Origin: SP5GCR1 sp965199685 | Lineage (GTDB): Bacteria > Pseudomonadota > Gammaproteobacteria > Poriferisulfidales > Oxydemutatoraceae | Assembly: GCA_965199685.1 (NCBI GenBank) | Contig: OZ241323.1 | Span: 2,046,001-2,110,000 of the forward strand | Direction of reading: 5' to 3' | DNA length: 64,000 nt | Shown: piece after piece, positions 53,382 to 62,469 of the stretch | How the letters are laid out: every line of letters begins with the position of its first letter | Position numbering within the stretch: the first letter of the stretch is position 1 | Made by a program: the position numbers and the translations under genes | Notes under the pieces: generated by a model | What the model was told of the DNA's origin: nothing | Databases searched by the model: none | The model's input: only the letters and a program-made list of their open reading frames with translations

Positions 53382-54308
53382 TTACGGCGTAAGGTCCCGA
53401 GCAACACGGAATCCTGTTTCATTGTCACGCGACCATGCGTTATTATTATTACGACGAAAGGCAGAGCGCAAATCTGCATCATCATCAGTCCATGCTCCTC
53501 CACGTGATAAAGTGATATTTACACCAGCGGAGTCCTCTATAGAGTCACACCCATCACTCCATGCAATACTATCCAACGGTGCTCCTCTATAATCATCATG
53601 CCAACAATCCTCTACCCATTCCCATACATTCCCGTGAATATCGTAAAGCTGAAACTTATTGGGATCATATTGCCCCACTTCAACAGTACCGTTATTCACT
53701 TTATCGTGGTTCGCCTGTTCTGCAGAAATCGTTGTGCCAAAATGATACGCTGTGGTTGTGCCAGCACGCGCTACATACTCCCATTCTGCTTCGCTCAACA
53801 ATCGGTACGTTTTCCCAGTTTCCCTTGATAACCAGTTGGTATACGCTTTAGCATCGTCCCATGCGACACAAACTACCGGATGTTTTTCGGTTTGCTCAAA
53901 GCCTGGGTTCTTCCAATTAAGATCAGCCTTAAGATCCCAATCTCCAGACTCATATATTTCGCATGTGCCAAGTACAAAGTACTTGGTCGCATCAATAAAT
54001 GCCTTAAATTGCCCTACGGTTACTTCATATTTCCCAACCGCAAAAGGTTTAGAGATAGTAACCTGACGCTGCGGCCCCTCATCATCCCATCTCCCTTTTT
54101 CATCATTGGGAGACCCCATCAAAAATTCTCCTTCGGGTACGACTACCATTACAGGGCAGGTTGGACAATCCCGGAAGGTTTCACCTGCCTGATATGCACT
54201 GACAGATGTTAGCGTGGATAGCAATAATAAACACAATACGGCAGTAGTACCGTTAATTGCTTTTTTGCTATTTAATTGCATAGTTTTTTTTGGAATGAAT
54301 ACTCTCAT
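53382..54308 (-). CDS. exported SUMF1/FGE-fold protein, copy 3
   Basis: 308 aa from ATG 54308, preceded by AGAGGAAAA. Signal (INGTTAVLCLLLLSTLTSVSA), then MVVVPEGEFLMGSP, EVTVGQFKAFIDAT, HPVVCVAWDDAKAYTNWL, YRLLSEAEWEYVARAG, YDIHGNVWEWVEDC, SRGGAWTDDDADLRSAFRRNNNNAWSRDNETGFRVAR. The variable stretch contains four consecutive Asn codons. No FGE cysteines. An IS3 left end begins 12 bp after the stop codon. Confidence 0.8.
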   Translation of the reverse strand: MRVFIPKKTMQLNSKKAINGTTAVLCLLLLSTLTSVSAYQAGETFRDCPTCPVMVVVPEGEFLMGSPNDEKGRWDDEGPQRQVTISKPFAVGKYEVTVGQFKAFIDATKYFVLGTCEIYESGDWDLKADLNWKNPGFEQTEKHPVVCVAWDDAKAYTNWLSRETGKTYRLLSEAEWEYVARAGTTTAYHFGTTISAEQANHDKVNNGTVEVGQYDPNKFQLYDIHGNVWEWVEDCWHDDYRGAPLDSIAWSDGCDSIEDSAGVNITLSRGGAWTDDDADLRSAFRRNNNNAWSRDNETGFRVARDLTP

Positions 54309-54412
54309 TTTTTCCTCTGTTTATTTGAATTGAAAGGTTATTACAACTGAAGAAAATTATATACTTAAATACATAAATCACTTTCGCTTCTCTAGCTTAG
54401 AGCAGGTGACAT

Positions 54413-54553
54413 GAGGCTGTTGAAAAAGTACCACCATGCATCGTAGGGGATAATTGTCTAGTGCAGAACCACCACAACCACCCCGTCAGGCTTCGCCTGC
54501 CACCCCTCCAAAGGAGGGGAATGTACTAATGCAGACACTTTTTCAACAGCCCC
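54413..54553. mobile_element. MITE-like repeat, copy 16
   Basis: GAGGCTGTTGAAAAAGTACC at 54413 and CACTTTTTCAACAGCCCC ending 54553, with GTCAGGCTTCGCCTGCC and CCCCTCCAAAGGAGGGG inside. One of the cleanest single-unit copies (141 bp). Confidence 0.88.
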
Positions 54554-54653
54554 ACATTACTTCATTTTTAAAATCACACAGAATGTCTGATATAGAGGCA
54601 TTGTGGCCTTTTGCCTTTTCTCACAAAACTAATTATCAAACTCGCAGTACTTA

Positions 54654-55133
54654 TCACTGAAAAGCTCTAGAAGAAGAGTCAATAAGACAAATCTCGCTGT
54701 CTATATCAATGCAGTCTCTTTTGCCTGAATGGTCTCTTGGAGCTTGAAGCTCTTCCATTTCGTGAAGTTCAATTCTTGCTGCGTCTATATGGTTATAAGC
54801 TGTCACCGTTTTTGTGGACATCTTTGAAAGATCCACACAGTGCTCACAGGTGAGAAGAAGGGGCATTTTGCAAGTTTTTCCCTCTTTCTTTAGCTTTATC
54901 ACTGTGCCAGAAGCCCAGTTTGCTATACGACCATTGTTAACTGTTACTAATGATACAGTAGCTTGAAGCAGTTTTTCCTCAGGAGCTTTTTGATAATAAA
55001 CACACCTTCCGTTTATCTTTCTATCCTCTGCGCAAAAAAATATAGCTTGTGCATTCTCAGCTCCTATGACATAAACATAGCATAAGAAACACACAGAAAA
55101 TAAGATATTGAATAAGTTCTTACTTTTTTTCAT
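54654..55133 (-). pseudogene. truncated trypsin-like exported protease
   Basis: 159 aa from ATG 55133. Signal peptide (NLFNILFSVCFLCYVYVIGAENAQA), then a chymotrypsin-fold N-terminal half: ATVSLVTVNNGRIANWASGTVIKL and LLLTCEHCVDLS, which corresponds to the TAxHC catalytic His motif, and DIDSEICLID, which fits the catalytic Asp. The frame stops there, so the half with the GDSGG serine is missing. Probably a non-functional remnant, but a secreted non-catalytic product cannot be excluded. Confidence 0.6.
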
Positions 55134-55383
55134 CGTATTTGTTAAGGCAAGGCATATGGTAGCATGACATCCTAATTGCAAGCACGATACCATAAACTAG
55201 TTGGAAGTTTGCTTTGGATATAGCTCTAAAAACAGGATAACGTGAAACTTTTTATAAAATCTGAGAAATAAAGCCTTGAATTTTATTTTTATATCTAATA
55301 GTATTATCAAAATATAAACTTTCTATGTCTTATGTAGAAATAGTTAATTAATTTTGAAAAATCTTTTACGGAGGATAAGAATT

Positions 55384-56202
55384 ATGATAGATAAAAGGGT
55401 TAATCCCTACAAAACAGTTCTAGATGCTGGTAATGCCTATTGGATGGCTAGACTTTCTAATGAAATCTATACGGAAGTCAAAGGAGAAAAAAATACTCCT
55501 GATGAGGAGGCAATTCTTAAGAGCCTACAATCTGATGATGTTAGATTTTCGTCTGTTTCAGCGGTTGAAGAAGGGAATACAGAGGCTGCATTAATAGCTC
55601 ATAAAGACTATTTATGTATGGTTTTCAGAGGTACAGATGAATTAAAAGATTGGATAGACAACATAAAAATATCTCCGACTGAAAAATTGTTTGGTGAATT
55701 CCACGAAGGGTTTTGGAATGCTACTGAGGCTATATGGGATGATTTAGATCAAAAATATCAAGAAGAGTTTGAGAAAAAGAAGCGTCCGCTTTTTATGACT
55801 GGACATAGTTTAGGGGGTGCAATGGCAACGATCGCTGCAGCCAAGCTTGCTGACATAGATAAACCTTTCACAAGTGTTTATACTTTTGGCCAACCTAGAG
55901 CGATGATGCGAGGTACTGTAAGGATATTCAATAATGAATGTGGGGCTAGGTTTTTTAGGTTTCAAAATAACAACGATATTGTTCCTAGAGTGCCACCCAG
56001 GAAGATGGGATATGGTCATGCCGGGAATGTTTTATACATTTCAGAAGAGAAAAAAATCCATAAAGATCCAGGATTTTGGTTCAAGTTTTTGGACAGGATA
56101 GATGGCTATATGGAAGCTTTGGGAAAAGATGGCTTTGACATGATTGAGGATCATGATATGGATGACTATTTGCAAGCAATTGAAAAGTGGGATTTAGATT
56201 AG
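55384..56202 (+). CDS. class 3 (Rhizomucor-type) lipase
   Basis: 272 aa from ATG 55384, which follows GGAGG at 55370-55374. LCMVFRGTDELKDWIDNI, FMTGHSLGGAMATIAAAKLAD (nucleophile Ser in GHSLGG), VYTFGQPRAM, FRFQNNNDIVPRVPP (Asp) and a late His (EDHDMDDYL) form the lipase_3 triad pattern. No signal peptide, so export, if any, is by another route. An IS3 right end follows it in the same orientation. The 5' flank 55194-55383 is AT-rich with no other gene. Confidence 0.88.
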   Translation: MIDKRVNPYKTVLDAGNAYWMARLSNEIYTEVKGEKNTPDEEAILKSLQSDDVRFSSVSAVEEGNTEAALIAHKDYLCMVFRGTDELKDWIDNIKISPTEKLFGEFHEGFWNATEAIWDDLDQKYQEEFEKKKRPLFMTGHSLGGAMATIAAAKLADIDKPFTSVYTFGQPRAMMRGTVRIFNNECGARFFRFQNNNDIVPRVPPRKMGYGHAGNVLYISEEKKIHKDPGFWFKFLDRIDGYMEALGKDGFDMIEDHDMDDYLQAIEKWDLD

Positions 56203-56205
56203 AAG

Positions 56206-56257
56206 ATCAAATCTAAAAACCAACTTTGCAGGTGGTCCCCAAATTGAGGTAACGTCA
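56206..56257 (+). mobile_element. IS3 right-end remnant after the class 3 lipase
   Basis: ACCAACTTTGCAGGTGGTCC.. to GAGGTAACGTCA, same orientation as the lipase gene. Confidence 0.6.
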
Positions 56258-56267
56258 TCAGGATGAA

Positions 56268-57195
56268 CAAACAAGAGACTGTCATTTATTTTGTGTAACT
56301 TTGTTCTCTTCAATATCAAATCTATCTTCGTACTCAATAGCGAATCGGTTCATTGCCGGTATCCAATTCCGTATTGGCAGCGTCCAGCGGGCAGAGGCTT
56401 CTTTAATCGCCAAATAGATTATCTTTAATGCCGATTGGTCACTCGGAAATATCTTCCGATTGCGGATCGATTTTCTAATCACGCTGTTGAGACTCTCTAT
56501 CGCATTGGTCGTATAGATAATTTTTCTAATCTCCGCCGGGTAATCAAATAACGTAATCAGGTTGTCCCAGTGATTGCGCCACGACCGCTCTATACTCGGA
56601 TATTGCCCCGACCACTGATCGGCAAACTCATCTAACGCATGCTCGGCTGCCTGTGCCGTCGGGCTATTATATATCTTCTTTAAGTCTGCCGACACGGCCT
56701 TTTTATCTTTAGTCTCTACATAGCGCAGTGAGTTTCTCATCATGTGTACTATACACAGCTGTACTTTGGTCTTCGGATAGACCATCGCAATCGCTTCTGC
56801 GAAACCTTTTAGACCATCTACGCAACAGATAAAAATATCTTTCACACCGCGATTTTGTAGCTCAGTTAATATCGCTAACCAGAACTTAGCACTTTCGGTC
56901 TCTGAAACCCAAAGCCCAAGTAAGTGCTTATGTCCAGCGCAATCTATACCCAGTGCAATATACACCGACTTGTTAATGACGCGCCCTTGCTCTCGTACTT
57001 TGACAACGATGCAATCCAGATACATCACCGCATAGACGCTCTCTAATGGCCGGCTCTGCCAAACACGCACCTCGTCTATCACCGCATCGGTGACATTAGA
57101 GATGACCTCAGTAGAAATCTCCGCACCATGATAGAGTTGTTTGAGGGTCTGTTGTATCTGTCGCACCGTCATCCCTGAATAATGCCAGATACATA
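56268..57195 (-). mobile_element. IS256-family transposase, C-terminal part
   Basis: Mutator-type DDE transposase, residues from YSGMTVRQIQQTL onward: VTDAVIDEVRVWQSRPLESVYAVMYLDCIVVKV, FICCVDGLKGFAEAI, YPKTKVQLCIVHMMRNSLRYV, IIYTTNAIESLNSVIRKSIRNRKIFP. The end near 56275 (GAGACTGTCATTTATTTTGTGTAA) is a typical IS256 terminus. The N-terminal part is 2.5 kb away at 59736-59957, and about 60 central residues are lost, so the transposase is inactive. Confidence 0.88.
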
Positions 57196-57214
57196 TTGGA
57201 CTCTTTAGAACCTA

Positions 57215-57254
57215 ATCTTCCCGCTAGAAAAAGTACTTTTTCTAGCGGGAAGAT
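57215..57254. repeat. perfect 40-bp palindrome
   Basis: ATCTTCCCGCTAGAAAAAGT followed immediately by its reverse complement, with no spacer. It lies between the divergent IS256 fragment and the IS481-like transposase. It could be two abutting transposon ends or a bidirectional terminator-like structure. Confidence 0.9.
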
Positions 57255-57278
57255 CCCCAAAAAATCAAGCTAGACAAC

Positions 57279-58514
57279 ATGAAATATCAACACCTCGGCT
57301 ATCGCATTAAAGGATTTTATAAAATAGCCTCTTTTGCTAATAAGTGGGAGGCTATGATGGCTACTGATGCTAAACAAAAACTTGAGGCTTTAGAACTCTG
57401 GGAAAAACACGGTTTAATTGCGACGCTAGACTTTTATAAGGTGAGCCGTGCGACCCTATATCTGTGGAGAAAGCACTTTAATGAGTGCGGCGTATCGGCT
57501 TTGCAGGATGCAAGTAAAGCACCTCACCAGCGTCGCCGTCGTAATTGGTCTACTCAAATCACTGACGAGATTAGGCGACTGCGACACAGCTATCCCAATA
57601 TGGGTGCACCGAAGATTTATTACTTCTTAAAGCCGTGGTGCGATGAACGAGGATTGAAGTGTCCGAAGCCTCGCACCATCGCACGATTGATTGCCGATGC
57701 AGCCGATAAAATGCGCTGCTCACCACCGACCATCTCTGGCAGAACACGCAAACGCAAGGCTGCTGAGCCACGCGCTCGTATCGGCAAAGGTGCTAAAGCC
57801 GAATTCCCCGGAGACTGCATGGCTATGGACACCATCCATTATTTCGTTGGTCAAACCCGCTATTATCTGTTTACTGCGATCAATCACTACAGCCGTTTCG
57901 CCATTGCCATTACATGCCGACGCGCCAATAGTAAAAATGCTGCGGCATTTGCCAAGTTGGTGCATATGGTATTCCCTGGCAACATCTCTCAAGTACTGAC
58001 CGATAACGGCAGTGAGTTTCAAGGAGACTTTGATGCGTATCTACAACAACACAACATTAAACACTGTTATACTTATCCTCGTTGCCCTAAAATGAATGCC
58101 ATAGACGAGAGATTTAACCGTACTATTCAAGAGGAGTTTGTGGCACATAATGTGGATATTTTGGAGGAAGATTTGGCACTGTTTAATGACGTATTATTTG
58201 AATATCTTGGGCGGTATAACTTCAGAAGGCCGCACCAAAGCCTAGGCTATAAAACACCGGTAAAACAGCTTGCTTCTTTTTGCCCTTATTTGTCTAATAT
58301 GTCATGGCATCGTACAATCCCTTTCGCATACAGGGTCAATATGGTATTCTCAAATCCCTCTAAACAGGTCTTCCCCTTCGGCACAATCTGTGGTTCAAAC
58401 GACGCATCTCGATCTCGGGAGGTCTGTATTATCAAATCCCCATATTCGGTCTTTAGGAGTCGTTGGAAAATAAACTTTACTTATATATCTAATAGTGCTA
58501 TCCTGAATGCATGA
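57279..58514 (+). mobile_element. IS481-like transposase (rve integrase core)
   Basis: N-terminal HTH (LELWEKHGLIATLDFYKVSRATLYLWRKHF) and a DDE domain: GDCMAMDTIHYFVG, VLTDNGSEFQGDFDAYL, MNAIDERFNRTIQEEF and NFRRPHQSLGYKTP. After LASFCPYL the frame runs on into unrelated sequence to 58514, so the native end is probably earlier. ATG 57354/57357 after GGGAGG is a plausible internal start. It inserted into the IS256 element. Confidence 0.8.
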
Positions 58515-59728
58515 GTGATGAGAAAAGAGATAGTGATCTTAAAAAGAAGTTATCGGCTGTACTACCCCACTTAAATGAAAAGCAACGCCGCATTCTGATT
58601 GCTGCTGAGGCTTGTAATTTAGGCTATGGTGGAATAGCAAAGTTGTCAAAAATAACCGGTGTCTCTAGACCGACGATTCATCGTGGCATCAAGGATCTCA
58701 ATGAAGCGAAAGGCCAAGAAACCGCTTCGTTAAGTAGGGTGAGAAAAAAAGGCGGTGGCAGAAAAAAGCTCATTGATAAGTTTCCTGGTATCGTTGAGGC
58801 AATAGAAAACTTAATGGAACCGGGGGTGCGCGGTGATCCTGAGTCGCCTTTGCGTTGGACTTGCAAAAGCGTGCGTATGCTAGAGAAGGAGTTAAGAGCA
58901 AGAGGCTATCAGATCAGTTATTCAACTGTCGCTTGTTTATTAAAAGAGCTTGGGTTTAGCCTGCAGGCAAATCAAAAGACTTTAGAAGGTGCAACGCACC
59001 CGGATAGAAATCAGCAGTTTGAGTTTATCAATAAAAGAGCGAAGTGGTTTTTAGCCAGAGGCTATCCGGTGCTTTCTATAGATACAAAAAAGAAAGAGCT
59101 GATAGGTAATTATAAGAACGCAGGGAAGCAATGGCGTAAGAAGAAAAACCCGGAGCGAGTGAATGTGCATGATTTTCCTGATGCAGAATGTCCCAGAGCC
59201 GTTCCTTATGGGGTTTATGATGTGGGCAACAATGAAGCTTGGGTTAATGTCGGTATCAGTGCCGATACGGCCGAGTTTTCGGTAGAAAGTATCCGTCAAT
59301 GGTGGAACAAGATGGGCAAGAAAAGATATCCCAAGACTTCAAAATTGTTGTTGTGTGCAGATAGTGGAGGAAGTAATAGCTATCGTTCTCATCTGTGGAA
59401 GTGGGAGTTATATCAGTTCGCAAAACAAGAAGGTCTTTCCATTACCGTGTGTCACTACCCGCCGGGGACGAGCAAATGGAACAAAATCGAGCATCGTTTG
59501 TTCTCGTATATCAGCATAAACTGGAGAGGACAACCGCTAAGAGATTATCAAACAGTGGTTAATCTTATCACTGCTACAACAACCCAAGCGGGTTTAACAG
59601 TTGAATCTAGGATTGACAAAAGGAAGTACGAAAAAGGAATCAAAGTGCCTAAAGAAAAAATGAAACAAATCAAAATGAGAAAAGAATCATTTCATGGGGA
59701 ATGGAATTATACGATATCAAGTCTGTAA
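58511..59728 (+). mobile_element. ISAzo13-family transposase
   Basis: 405 aa, apparently full length. HTH region (IAKLSKITGVSRPTIHRGIKDL), RKKGGGRKKLI, then LSIDTKKKELIGNYKNAGKQW, LLLCADSGGSNSYRSHLWK and YPPGTSKWNKIEHRLFSYIS, the DDE residues of the ISAzo13 group. Also inserted within the split IS256. It may be active. Confidence 0.88.
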
Positions 59729-59735
59729 AGGTTAT

Positions 59736-59957
59736 TTATAAACGATTACTTAGGGTCTTGGCACTATGCCCATTGCGGATGTTCTTTCTGCGTTGCACTG
59801 CCTTCTCGTTTTTCTTGTAGCCGAGATGACTATCTAGCTCGGCATTGAGAATGCCTTCCATCATCGATTTAACCAACTGACCGAGCACATCGCTCATCTC
59901 CTGTTGGGTCTTTATATTGCGAGATAACTCTTTCCCGATACTTTCTATATCTTTCAT
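59736..59957 (-). mobile_element. IS256-family transposase, N-terminal part
   Basis: 73 aa: QEMSDVLGQLVKSMMEGILNAELDSHLGYKKNEKAVQRRKNIRNGHSAKTL, the start of an IS256 transposase with the usual NG(Y/H)S.KT stretch, then a stop where the element is broken. A GGAGAA site precedes ATG 59957. It pairs with the fragment at 56268-57195. Confidence 0.88.
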
Positions 59958-60001
59958 AAGTTCTCCTTTATTAATTAAGTGTTGCCACTAGTTTATCTTA
60001 G

Positions 60002-60755
60002 GTGCTTGACTAGTTTAGGGACCGAGATTCGGTACAATAGCTAGTAATGACAACGAAAAACAGACATTTTAGAAGAGCACATATTTCAAACAGGAAAATA
60101 AGGGAAATTGTGAGGTATTTTGCCCTTGATCTGAGTGCGACCCAAATCGCCCAAGCAGTTGAGGTGAATAGGAATACAGTGAACAGATATGTCAATATAA
60201 TCCGAGAAAAAATTGCACAGTACTGCGAGCAAACAAGTATATTCTCCGGTGAGGTAGAGTTGGATGAGTCATACTTCGGTGGTAGCAAAAAAGGAGACAA
60301 AAGAGGTCGAGGCGTGCAGAACAAAGTGCTGGTATTTGGCATATTGAAAAGAGATGGGAAGGTCTATACATAAGTGATACGGAACGCATCAAAGAGCGAA
60401 ATACGACCTATTATCAAGCGTTTAGTAGGACACGAGAGTACCATCTACACTGATAAATGGAGAGCTTATGACGGGTTGGTATTGAACGGATATAAACACT
60501 ATCGCATCAATCATTCAAAGACAATGGGCAGTGGTACTAGACATATCAATGGCATTGAAAACTTCTGGGGATGGGCAAAAAGGAGACTAACAAAGTTCTG
60601 CGGAGTATCTAGGAGACATTTCCACTTGCACCTAAAAGAATGCGAATGGCGGTTCAATCATAGGCATCTTACTACCTCCCAAAAGTGTGATATACTGATG
60701 AGGATGGTAAGGGACATTTGAGTGAGATTTTGTCCCTAAACTAGTCAAGTACCAT
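60002..60755 (+). mobile_element. IS1595-family element with one nonsense codon
   Basis: Ends GCTTGACTAGTTTAGGGAC (left) and its inverted copy GTCCCTAAACTAGTCAAG (right). A single frame from 60047 encodes an ISXO2-type transposase: ATQIAQAVEVNRNTVNRYV, VELDESYFGGSKKGDKRG, VLVFGILKRDGKVYT, then a TAA at 60371, and on in the same frame: YTDKWRAYDGL, YRINHSK, HINGIENFWGWAKRRL. The catalytic residues lie on both sides of the stop, so the product is inactive without readthrough. Confidence 0.9.
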
Positions 60756-60797
60756 TTAAATATTTAGCAACCAAAATTAAATACGGAGGTCAAGATT

Positions 60798-61265
60798 ATG
60801 ATAAATATTAAATACTTTTTTTATTGTTGCTCATTTCTTCTAATTTTCTATGGAGGAGTAGTTTTGAGTGAAGAGAAATGCATTTTCTTAACAAGTTGTT
60901 ATGGTATAGATATATGGGGGAACGTTGAGCGTTCCAAAAATATCATAGGTAAAGAAACTGAAAAATATAGCGGAGAAAAAATCTCTAAGTCGCCTTTATC
61001 AAATGACACTACAACTAAATGGTCTGTAAACCTTGGGTTCGAAAAGGCCAAGTTAGGCTCGCTTCCTTTCCTAAAGAGAATCCCTATTGTTCATGAAAAC
61101 AAGATATTCACAAAGTTAGAATTTGACGCATACCTTACATATGGTAGTGACTTTAAATATAACAATTTAGATGGTTCTAAAAATACATTAAATACTGATA
61201 GAGCTACTAAAGAAACTAGTTTCAATAGAACTTTTGCATTGCGTTTTAGAGTACCAATATTTTGA
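60798..61265 (+). CDS. exported protein of unknown function
   Basis: 155 aa with a good GGAGG site before ATG 60798. Signal-type N-terminus (YFFYCCSFLLIFYGGVVLSEEKC), then a polar mature part ending FNRTFALRFRVPIF. The alternating hydrophobic pattern and terminal Phe resemble the last strand of outer-membrane proteins, but the protein is too short for a typical barrel. Not recognised. Bracketed by the IS1595 element and IS3 right-end remnants. Confidence 0.55.
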   Translation: MINIKYFFYCCSFLLIFYGGVVLSEEKCIFLTSCYGIDIWGNVERSKNIIGKETEKYSGEKISKSPLSNDTTTKWSVNLGFEKAKLGSLPFLKRIPIVHENKIFTKLEFDAYLTYGSDFKYNNLDGSKNTLNTDRATKETSFNRTFALRFRVPIF

Positions 61266-61329
61266 CACGAAATTAACTTTGTAGATGATCCTAAAATGGG
61301 TAGCACTAACATGGCAAATCAACCTAAAA

Positions 61330-61455
61330 TGCTTCTGTAGAAAATTATGATGAAGGATGTTCGCACAACACGCTAGGCTACTAACCTCTCAGTATATCTG
61401 CAGAGGCAGTAGCCTCAAGACTGACTTTGCAGCTGGTCCTGAAAATGGGATAACG
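61330..61455 (+). mobile_element. IS3 right-end remnant (plus strand)
   Basis: Degenerate orfB tail (DEGCSHNTLGY, compare DYNEVRPHSALGY), then GCAGAGGCAGTAGCC.. and CTTTGCAGCTGGTCC.. to ATGGGATAACGCCA. A second weak echo (AACTTTGTAGATGATCC) lies at 61272-61300. Confidence 0.6.
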
Positions 61456-61468
61456 CCACGACTGTGCA

Positions 61469-62143
61469 TTATACCCAGTCATCTAGACTAAGAAGTCTTT
61501 TCTCTAGAATTCCTTTCGAGAGACATAGATTTTTTCCGTTTGATACCGCTTTAGAGGAGTCACCAAAGAATTCAGAGGTTTTTTTGTATGGTTCTCCCAC
61601 GTTTCCTGGAGTGTTTATGGTGGTCTCTACTGTCAATTTATATTTGACAAATACACGTAACTGAGTCTGGCTACCTTTGGGGATCATGGATATTTCAATA
61701 TTGGTACTGGACAAATCTGTCTTTCTCTCAATAGTTGAAGGGACATTTGTCTTAAAGTCTACACCTTCGTAGGCTTCTGTGCTATCAGCAATCTCATATT
61801 CTTTTGTAGCTGTCTTTATGAAAGGATAAATAGAAGTGTGGAGGGACTTGCCGCAATCTATGTATTCACTTGGTGTATCTGAGTCAAGTGATATATTGAT
61901 AACATATTCCTCTTTTTTGATACTTTTTCTACTGAAAGTCCCTGGTTTATTTATATTTTCTGCATCTATAAACCTTAGCAACGCTTCCTTGTATATCTCC
62001 CAAAATTGATCAATAGAAACAGGAACAGTTTTTTGTATTTCGAAATTATAGCTATCTGAATAGCCTGTAAATTTTACGTTCCCAAAGGCACATCCTACTA
62101 TCCCAGCCATGCAAATAGCTAATACAAAATTTTTTCTATACAT
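61469..62143 (-). CDS. lipoprotein of unknown function
   Basis: 224 aa from ATG 62143 (MYRKNFVLAICMAGIVGC); a second ATG five codons earlier is possible. The lipobox IVGC gives lipidation at Cys18. The mature part has alternating beta-strand character (FEIQKTVPVSIDQFWEIYKEALLRF, STNIEISMIPKGSQTQLRVFVKYKLTVET), ending in a Cys-containing helix. Not recognised. Preceded by an IS3 right end in the same orientation. Confidence 0.65.
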   Translation of the reverse strand: MYRKNFVLAICMAGIVGCAFGNVKFTGYSDSYNFEIQKTVPVSIDQFWEIYKEALLRFIDAENINKPGTFSRKSIKKEEYVINISLDSDTPSEYIDCGKSLHTSIYPFIKTATKEYEIADSTEAYEGVDFKTNVPSTIERKTDLSSTNIEISMIPKGSQTQLRVFVKYKLTVETTINTPGNVGEPYKKTSEFFGDSSKAVSNGKNLCLSKGILEKRLLSLDDWV

Positions 62144-62216
62144 AATTATACCTTTCATGGTTATAACTTAAATAATGTCTTCATTATATGTCACTCTTCC
62201 AAAATTTGGGGGAAGG

Positions 62217-62366
62217 TTTACGTTATCTCATTTTTATATCCACCTGCAAAGTTAGCCTCCATAGATACACTCAAGGTTGGTGGTTCAATATATCATGTAG
62301 GCAAACTTCATCATAATCTATACGTCAGCTCTCTATAACCTTTCTTGCCTCTTTTATTAAATGAAG
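62217..62366 (-). mobile_element. IS3 right-end remnant upstream of the lipoprotein gene
   Basis: On the minus strand: HLIKEARKVIESW-like tail, GATTATGATGAAGTTTGCC, AACTTTGCAGGTGGATATAA, ending GAGATAACGT near 62217. Confidence 0.65.
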
Positions 62367-62368
62367 GT

Positions 62369-62450
62369 ACTTGACTAGTTTAGGGACAAAATCTCACTCA
62401 AATATCCCTTACCATCCTCATCAGTATATCACACTTTTGGGAGACCGAAA
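62369..62450 (-). mobile_element. IS1595 right-end fragment
   Basis: GTACTTGACTAGTTTAGGGAC followed by the inverted last ~60 bp of the IS1595 at 60755 (CTCAAATATCCCTTACCATCC..). A solo end, with no transposase. Confidence 0.85.
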
Positions 62451-62469
62451 AGTGCCTGTACGATGCTGT

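Noticed and set aside
43064..54308. Diversity-generating retroelement
   Set aside because: No reverse transcriptase, accessory gene or template repeat was found in the window; kept only as a lead in findings.
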